This document shows positions 34,901-39,892 of a stretch of DNA of 39,892 nucleotides, piece by piece. Numbering within the stretch: the first letter of the stretch is position 1; every line of letters begins with the position of its first letter. Position numbers and translations under genes: made by a program. This DNA comes from Roseburia sp. GTDB lineage: Bacteria > Bacillota > Clostridia > Lachnospirales > Lachnospiraceae. The stretch covers positions 1 to 39,892 of the forward strand of contig JAMPFC010000020.1 in assembly GCA_023664685.1 (NCBI GenBank). Reading direction: 5' to 3'. The notes under the pieces are model-generated. The model made no database searches and was not told the origin of the DNA. It saw nothing but the letters and a program-made list of their open reading frames with translations.

Positions 34901-35194
34901 TTATATGTAGTGCATCTGCCGCAAAAAACCGTTTTTATATTTTCGCCCGATCGCAACCGTCCCCATCTCATCTTTTAAGATCACGACATTTTCCGTGCGG
35001 TCGATCTTTTCGATGAAAATATGGTTCACAAGAAAAGATTTGTGGCACTGGTACAGATAATCACACCCAAGCGCCAGATGGATGCTGCCTAACGTCACAT
35101 ATGGTATGTAAATGCTCCCCTTCAGCGTATAGAGAAATACCGTCCGGCTGCAATGCTCCACATAAATAATATCACGAATATCAAAATGATTCAT
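34901..35194 (-). CDS. Stand-alone LytTR DNA-binding domain protein
   Basis: The protein of about 97 residues is only a LytTR domain: IIYVEHCSRTVFLYT, LKGSIYIPYVTLGSI, YLYQCHKSFLVNHIFI and KNGFLRQM at the end, as in the DNA-binding part of AgrA/LytR regulators, with no receiver. ATG 35194 is chosen for AGGGA just upstream; GTG 35212 is an alternative. It follows the XRE gene by about 37 bases. Its target is unknown. Confidence 0.82.
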   Translation of the reverse strand: MNHFDIRDIIYVEHCSRTVFLYTLKGSIYIPYVTLGSIHLALGCDYLYQCHKSFLVNHIFIEKIDRTENVVILKDEMGTVAIGRKYKNGFLRQMHYI

Positions 35195-35231
35195 TTTTCC
35201 CTGAATGCACACAAAAACATCCAGAGCTTCT

Positions 35232-35594
35232 CTAACAATGCTTTTTATCGTTACCGTCCCCTTCGTTCCCGGCCCGCATCAGATAAGTCCTTTCACATGA
35301 ATCCAACAACTGATGCAAAAAATAAAATGTTTCCTCCGGCGTACCATAAATGAGATCTCTCGCAATATCCTCTTCCTTTGATCTGCCGGTGATCAGATAG
35401 TTCAGATCAATGCCATAAATCTCACGCAGCATTTTTAACCGCACGATACTAAGCCCATGCTCTCCCCTCTCCAGTTTATGAAAATGCCCCAGACTCAGCT
35501 CGAGTGTCTCCGCCATCTCCTCACTGGAAATATCCAGCATATTCCGTATCTTGCGCAGCCTCTTTCCCACCATGCTGTTTACTCTTGTATTCAT
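35232..35594 (-). CDS. XRE-family regulator
   Basis: The 120-residue protein has a helix-turn-helix at about residues 7-65 (KRLRKIRNMLDISSEEMAET and LELSLGHFHKLERGEHGLSI). GGAGG stands 6 bases before ATG 35594; in-frame ATG 35630 has no such site. It is divergent from the XRE gene at 35880 and precedes the LytTR gene. Confidence 0.85.
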   Translation of the reverse strand: MNTRVNSMVGKRLRKIRNMLDISSEEMAETLELSLGHFHKLERGEHGLSIVRLKMLREIYGIDLNYLITGRSKEEDIARDLIYGTPEETFYFLHQLLDSCERTYLMRAGNEGDGNDKKHC

Positions 35595-35771
35595 TTTCAG
35601 CCTCCATATACACACATTTTGCCATGCCATTCCTCCCGGATACCATATATTTTACATAATTTTCAGAAAATTGATAGTTCAAGATGCGGTCATTTTGGAT
35701 CGTATCACGAATATTCCCCGAGATAACGTACCTTTTAAAACTCAACTTTTTTTCGCGTAAAAATAAAAAAA

Positions 35772-35817
35772 GGTACTACAATACCGAAATTAAGCCCAAA
35801 AACGGTACTACAGTTCC
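35772..35817. promoter_or_regulatory. Two operator-like sites
   Basis: GGTACTACAATACC (35772-35785) and GGTACTACAGTTCC (35804-35817) are near-identical sites 32 bases apart, about three helical turns, in the region between two divergent XRE genes. The first is an inverted repeat (GGTA/TACC). They are good candidates for XRE binding. Confidence 0.55.
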
Positions 35818-35855
35818 TTGTGGGAATCTCCCCCTACAGGTACACTATAGATAGA
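35814..35855 (+). promoter_or_regulatory. Promoter of plus-strand XRE gene
   Basis: TTGTGG near 35818 and TACACT near 35841 are 17 bases apart, just after the second operator-like site. Moderate match only. Confidence 0.4.
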
Positions 35856-35879
35856 GACTTTACAAAGGAGGAAAACAGG

Positions 35880-36257
35880 TTGGGTACTCAGACAGATTTG
35901 TACGATCTCAGTCATGTCGGACTTCGCATCCGAAATTACCGGGAGGCAAAACATATCAGCCAAGAACAGTTAGCTCACCGCACAGGATTTTCCACAGGGA
36001 CGATCGGAAAAATCGAGCGGGGAATCAGCAATCCAAAAACCAGCACCCTGATGCGCATCGCCCGCGAACTCGGCGTCCCCTGCCGGTCGTTTTTTGATCA
36101 GCCGGATGTGCAGAAAAAGCATGTCTCCCCCATCGCCGGCCGCCTCCTTAAATATATAAAATTTCTCGATGAAACTGAACTCCGGCTTCTCTGCATGACC
36201 GCTGAAACCCTGATCCGGAATAAAAACCGCAGCCGCACAGTTGATAAAAAAGACTGA
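35880..36257 (+). CDS. XRE-family regulator, TTG start
   Basis: The 125-residue protein has a helix-turn-helix at about residues 12-70 (RIRNYREAKHISQEQLAHRT, then GFSTGTIGKIERGISNPK). The TTG at 35880 is chosen because AAAGGAGG (35864-35871) is 8 bases before it; no ATG fits, and the in-frame ATG at 35820 lies in the promoter. A role as partner or antagonist of the divergent XRE gene is inferred. It converges on spoIIP. Confidence 0.85.
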   Translation: MGTQTDLYDLSHVGLRIRNYREAKHISQEQLAHRTGFSTGTIGKIERGISNPKTSTLMRIARELGVPCRSFFDQPDVQKKHVSPIAGRLLKYIKFLDETELRLLCMTAETLIRNKNRSRTVDKKD

Positions 36258-36284
36258 CACCGTCTGACAGCCTGCGGGAAACCA

Positions 36285-37466
36285 TCAATAAGCAGACACA
36301 TCTCCTTTCAGCACGTCAGCGATCACTTTTGCCAGCGGAGCGGCTGCATTTTTTGCCTCTTCGACTGTATTGTTTTCATTTCCGAGTTCGATCAAAAGCG
36401 CCCGCTCGGCGACATGCAGATTGTAGCGGTAGCCTTTGAGGTAGATTGGTTTGGTAAATCCCTCGTACTGCTCCATCGCATGGCACTTGAGCTGAAGGCT
36501 GAACGAAAGATTTGCCTCCAGATTGGGATTATACAGATAATCAATCTTTCCCGAACGGTTTCTGCTCATTCCATTAAAAAACATGACGATCGCTGTTTTT
36601 TTTCCGTCGATCATTGTATATGTATGCTTATTTTTTCCCACAGAATCGCGGTGGAGATCAATCGTCACCTGAATATCCGGGTTCTGCTGCATGATCTGCG
36701 TCACACCGTCTAATGACGCATTATATGCCTTACTCCGGTCAATCTCCCCATTGATCAGATCATACTTAGTCTTATCATGGTACACGCCATATCCATTTTT
36801 TTCCAGTTCCTCTGCCAATAAACTCCCCACTCCCACGACAGAGTCAGACTCTTTTCCCTTTTCACTGTCCTCAAACATCTCCGTCGCTCCGTGGGTGTGA
36901 TAGATCAGGATTTGCTTTTTTCCTTTTTTCTGGCTCAGTGTCATATTTCTTGTGAGCATCTTTTCCACATCAAATAATTTTTTTGTGACAGAGGTCGTAG
37001 AGTCAATAATATAAAAATGATTCCAAAGATAATCCACATCACGGGTCTCTTTCAGTCTGCTGACATAAGCGGCTGTTCCGGACTGCCCCCCATTCATCGT
37101 CTGGATCTGCGCCAGATTTTCACTTGCCACCGCAGAAGCATCCACAGAACCCGGCACCTCCGGTTCGCCCTCAACGCCTGATGTCATCCCGCCGGTGTCC
37201 TGCCCGCCCTGATTCTCCATATAGACAAGCTTATTCTCTGCCGGTTTCCTTGCCGGATCTCCCCGAAAATAAATCCTGTTCCCTGCCAGAAGTTCTGACA
37301 GCATATCATTCCGGTTCATTCTGGATACCAAAAAAGCGTTCCCATACAGGGATGTACCAATTTTTGCCAAAACTTCATCCTTCCGCGCATTATCCGCACA
37401 CTCCAGAAAAATAAGCGCCGCTATGACAAGCATTGACAGAAATATTTGAAACAGTCCTCTCTTCAA
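36285..37466 (-). CDS. spoIIP: Stage II sporulation protein P
   Basis: SpoIIP is a peptidoglycan amidase and endopeptidase that works with SpoIID and SpoIIM to drive engulfment of the forespore. The 393-residue protein has an N-terminal membrane anchor (about 5-25), a linker and the catalytic domain with ILIYHTHGATEMF, VTIDLHRDSVG and IELGNENNTVEEA. The TTG at 37466 is chosen because GGGAGGAG lies just before it; the longer in-frame start at 37487 has none. It follows gpr, the usual Clostridia arrangement. Confidence 0.93.
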   Translation of the reverse strand: MKRGLFQIFLSMLVIAALIFLECADNARKDEVLAKIGTSLYGNAFLVSRMNRNDMLSELLAGNRIYFRGDPARKPAENKLVYMENQGGQDTGGMTSGVEGEPEVPGSVDASAVASENLAQIQTMNGGQSGTAAYVSRLKETRDVDYLWNHFYIIDSTTSVTKKLFDVEKMLTRNMTLSQKKGKKQILIYHTHGATEMFEDSEKGKESDSVVGVGSLLAEELEKNGYGVYHDKTKYDLINGEIDRSKAYNASLDGVTQIMQQNPDIQVTIDLHRDSVGKNKHTYTMIDGKKTAIVMFFNGMSRNRSGKIDYLYNPNLEANLSFSLQLKCHAMEQYEGFTKPIYLKGYRYNLHVAERALLIELGNENNTVEEAKNAAAPLAKVIADVLKGDVSAY

Positions 37467-37538
37467 TCTGCTCCTCCCACACCACACATATATAATAATG
37501 TATAGCGCATTTCCGCAAATATATTACTGGAAGCATTT

Positions 37539-38450
37539 TTATTGAAAGCACTTTTTCTGAAAACAATGGTTGAATACTTTCGCCAGATCCTTGGCGATCA
37601 CTGACACAGACTCGTCAATGTTTTTCGGTGTCACATACAAATTATCCATCTCCTCCTGAAACACTTCATGGATAAATTTGTCAATTTCGTCTTCATTATA
37701 GCCCTGCTTCGTCAAAACCTTTTCCAAATGGTCGCTGATGATCGTTTTCGCATCCACCACCGTTGGAACGCCGACAGCGATCACTGGAACTCCAAGACTT
37801 TTTTTGGACAGCGCTTTTCTGTGGTTTCCGATTCCGGAACCCGGGCTGATGCCGGTATCTGTGATCTGCACCGTCTTGCAGAGCCTTGACATACTCCTCG
37901 CCGCCAAAGCATCCACTACGATCACAAGATCCGGGGAAGTCTCCCGGACGATCCCCTCCAATATCTCGACTGCCTCCATTCCCGTCTGCGCCATGACCCC
38001 GGGGGAGATCACACTCACATTTCCATATTCATTTTCTTCCATAAAAGCAGTCCCAAACTCATATTCCAAATGTCTTGTGACAAAGATGCACTCTGCCATC
38101 CTCGGCCCGAGCGAATCGCTCGTAACCTGACGATTGCCAAGCCCTGCGATCAGTACGGATTTGTGCCGGAGTCCCTCGACCAGTTTTTCCAATTCACCGC
38201 AGATGCATAAAAGCAGATTTTCCTTAGAAATATCATCCCGCGGCATGTCCTCCGACTCGATCGTCACATAACAGCCCCTAGGCTTTCCCATCGCCCGGCT
38301 CCCCTTGTCATCCTTGATACGCACAGTCGTAATATGTGCTTTTCCCGCCTCATCATAATGTTTCTCCAGAACCACTCCTTTTACTTCTACATTGTTTCTG
38401 GGGAAGCTTTCTCGTATCTCAAGCGCAAGATCTGTTTTTCTCTCCGACAT
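37539..38450 (-). CDS. gpr: GPR endopeptidase (spore protease)
   Basis: GPR degrades small acid-soluble spore proteins when the spore germinates. The 303-residue protein has the family segments RTDLALE-like TDLALEIRES, AGLGNRQVTSDSLGPR, SPGVMAQTGMEAVEIL, VIVVDALAARSMSRL and GSGIGNHRKA. GGAGAGGGA precedes the ATG. It is divergent from rpsT, as in many Firmicutes. Confidence 0.96.
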   Translation of the reverse strand: MSERKTDLALEIRESFPRNNVEVKGVVLEKHYDEAGKAHITTVRIKDDKGSRAMGKPRGCYVTIESEDMPRDDISKENLLLCICGELEKLVEGLRHKSVLIAGLGNRQVTSDSLGPRMAECIFVTRHLEYEFGTAFMEENEYGNVSVISPGVMAQTGMEAVEILEGIVRETSPDLVIVVDALAARSMSRLCKTVQITDTGISPGSGIGNHRKALSKKSLGVPVIAVGVPTVVDAKTIISDHLEKVLTKQGYNEDEIDKFIHEVFQEEMDNLYVTPKNIDESVSVIAKDLAKVFNHCFQKKCFQ

Positions 38451-38505
38451 GTTTTCCCTCTCCTTCTCTTTTTTATAGATTTACCAAAATATTTCATTTT
38501 ATGTA

Positions 38506-38534
38506 TTGACACAAAGCGGAATTTGTAATATTAT
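38506..38534 (+). promoter_or_regulatory. rpsT promoter
   Basis: TTGACA (38506-38511) and TATTAT (38529-38534) are 17 bases apart, about 85 bases before the rpsT start. Confidence 0.8.
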
Positions 38535-38548
38535 AGATGAGTATGTTT

Positions 38549-38575
38549 GGGTTAATGTCCGTGTCCGTTTAACCC
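38549..38575 (+). promoter_or_regulatory. rpsT leader hairpin
   Basis: GGGTTAA (38549-38555) pairs with TTAACCC (38569-38575) in the rpsT 5' leader. S20 controls its own synthesis in some bacteria, so this may be a regulatory leader; the link is inferred. Confidence 0.45.
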
Positions 38576-38618
38576 GGCAGAAAATACAAATTATCAGAAT
38601 AAGATGGAGGTGTTAGAA

Positions 38619-38882
38619 TTGGCGAACATTAAGTCTGCAAAAAAGAGGATTCTCGTTTCACAGAAAAAAGCTGACCGAAATAAAGCAATCCGTTCTAAGG
38701 TGAAAACTGCGATCAAAAAAGTAGATGCTGCCATTGAGGCAAAAGACAAAGCTGCTGCAAAAGAAGCACTGGTAAAAGCAGTATCTGAGATCGACAAAGC
38801 CAGCAAGAAGGGAATTTATCATAAAAATACCGCTGCGAGAAAAGTGTCACGTCTGACGATCGCAGTCAATAAACTTGCGTAA
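38619..38882 (+). CDS. rpsT: 30S ribosomal protein S20
   Basis: The 87-residue, Lys- and Ala-rich protein matches S20: [31 protein letters not shown] and the C-terminal [17 protein letters not shown]. It binds 16S rRNA early in 30S assembly. The TTG at 38619 is the start, since GGAGG is 8 bases upstream; the ATG at 38604 lies in that site. It has its own promoter and a terminator at 38947-38989. Confidence 0.96.
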   Translation: MANIKSAKKRILVSQKKADRNKAIRSKVKTAIKKVDAAIEAKDKAAAKEALVKAVSEIDKASKKGIYHKNTAARKVSRLTIAVNKLA

Positions 38883-38946
38883 CTGGTATACATTACGTAG
38901 AAGACAGTCGTACTGTTACTACAATTCTACCCGTCACAAAATATAA

Positions 38947-38989
38947 AAAGCAGTGAGAAGCGAAAATTTTAGTCGTTTCCCGCTGCTTT
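38947..38989 (+). terminator. rpsT terminator
   Basis: AAAGCAG (38947-38953) pairs with CTGCTTT (38983-38989), with more pairing inside (GAAGCGA with TCGTTTC), followed by CTTTAT. Confidence 0.8.
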
Positions 38990-39055
38990 CTTTATCACGG
39001 GAACCAGTGGAAATTCAGGTACTTTTTCTACAATTTTAAAAAGGAGAAATTTGAC

Positions 39056-39658
39056 ATGATCAGAAAAGTGATACAGATCGATGAGGACAAATGCAATGGC
39101 TGCGGAGCGTGTGCTTCGGCGTGCCATGAGGGTGCGATTGGCATCGTGGAGGGCAAAGCAAAACTGCTTCGGGACGATTATTGTGATGGCTTGGGAGACT
39201 GCCTTCCCGCATGTCCAATGGATGCCATTACTTTTATCGAAAGGGAGGCTGCAGAATATGATGCACAGGCAGTCATGGCAGCAAAGAAAAGGGAATCACA
39301 GCTTGCACAGTGGCCCTGCCAGATCAAGCTGACCGCACCAAATGCACCATATTTTAATGGGGCAAAACTATTGATCGCCGCTGACTGCACCGCTTATGCC
39401 TATGCAAATATGCACCAGACGTTTATGCAGGGCAGGGTAACTTTGATCGGCTGCCCGAAACTGGATCATATTGATTATAGCGAAAAACTGACCGAAATCG
39501 TCAAAAACAACGAGATCAAAGACATTACACTTATCCGGATGGAAGTGCCATGCTGCGGCGGTCTGGAAATGGCGGCAAAAAAAGCAATCCAAAACAGCGG
39601 AAAATCCCTCCCGTGCCGGGTTGTCACAATTTCACTGGATGGGAAAATCAAAAATTGA
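39056..39658 (+). CDS. Ferredoxin-like 4Fe-4S protein
   Basis: The 200-residue protein has two N-terminal cluster-binding motifs: CNGCGACASACHEGAI, and a second set (CDGLGDCLPACPMDAI) with wider spacing between the first two Cys residues. A C-terminal domain of unknown function (about 70-200) has further Cys residues in GCPKLD and PCCGG. It resembles short ferredoxins of Clostridia that likely carry electrons in the cytoplasm; the partner is unknown. GGAG precedes the ATG. The gene stands alone. Confidence 0.88.
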   Translation: MIRKVIQIDEDKCNGCGACASACHEGAIGIVEGKAKLLRDDYCDGLGDCLPACPMDAITFIEREAAEYDAQAVMAAKKRESQLAQWPCQIKLTAPNAPYFNGAKLLIAADCTAYAYANMHQTFMQGRVTLIGCPKLDHIDYSEKLTEIVKNNEIKDITLIRMEVPCCGGLEMAAKKAIQNSGKSLPCRVVTISLDGKIKN

Positions 39659-39686
39659 TCCGGCATTCCGTGCTTTCTTTGTCATG

Positions 39687-39892
39687 GAAATCAATTTTGG
39701 ATAACGACTGTTCAGGGAGTACTAGTAAAACCTTGTACAGCAACAGGAATATTTTCAGATGAGGGCCTTATAAACCGTCGGTTCTTAGGCTACGTATAAG
39801 GTGCATCTTTTGCACAAAGTGCAAAATGGCACCTTGTAGCCTTAGCACCGCTACGTGTTTATCTAGCGAAAGCGGGCCCGAAGCGGAAAATA
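39687..39892. repeat. Palindromic repeat element, copy B (cut by window end)
   Basis: It repeats the blocks of copy A: GAAATCAATTTTGGA (39687-39701), GGAGTACT (39716-39723), AACAGGAATATTTTCAGATG (39742-39761) and a 37-base identical block at 39840-39876. Between the last two, copy B has a 78-base segment with its own hairpins (GGTGC/GCACC, TTGCAC/GTGCAA) where copy A has only 4 bases. The right arm begins at 39886 and runs off the window. Confidence 0.85.

Noticed and set aside
35521-35745. 74-codon minus-strand ORF in the control region
   Set aside because: Overlaps the XRE gene start in another frame and has no family resemblance.

Overview
The window looks like a chromosome segment from a spore-forming anaerobic member of the Clostridia, most likely Lachnospiraceae. 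The evidence is the dgt-dnaG-rpoD block, the sporulation genes gpr and spoIIP, a TGS-containing nucleoside kinase next to trmK, a DUF4321 membrane protein, a MetH without its reactivation domain, and strong AGGAGG-type ribosome binding sites with several TTG starts. I cannot name the species.

Region 1 (about 1-7800) is an AT-rich accessory island. It holds an orphan promoter, leader ORF and hairpin; a HicB-like antitoxin without its usual C-terminal part; a higBA toxin-antitoxin pair; a Tn916-type tyrosine integrase with its own consensus promoter; and a minus-strand operon of three genes. That operon encodes an XRE regulator, a membrane-anchored macro-domain protein of the Thoeris ThsA (DUF6430) kind, and a 1080-residue protein. 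The large protein has an N-terminal deoxyribosyltransferase/TIR-like domain, a degenerate second copy of it, and Cys-rich zinc-binding-like segments. No canonical TIR gene is present. I read this as a candidate Thoeris-like anti-phage system in which the 1080-residue protein replaces ThsB. It is the most interesting part of the window.

Region 2 (about 7900-25100) is housekeeping: a DEDD exonuclease, purE with an M29 aminopeptidase, RNase P RNA, the operon dgt-dnaG-rpoD-trmK-nucleoside kinase, an HTH-methyltransferase fusion with purC and a HAD phosphatase, a probable small RNA, an HD-GYP-like protein, a Cof-type HAD phosphatase, and ilvN-ilvC.

Region 3 (about 25100-34450) is a long minus-strand run: histidine phosphatase, MATE transporter, proS, metH, two family 2 glycosyltransferases and an LCP ligase. 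The last three suit assembly and attachment of a cell-wall glycan.

Region 4 (34450-39892) has two copies of an undescribed-looking palindromic repeat element flanking small regulators (a stand-alone LytTR and two XRE proteins around a shared control region), spoIIP and gpr, rpsT, and a ferredoxin-like protein. Most intergenic features here are inverted repeats seen directly in the sequence; their functions are inferred.
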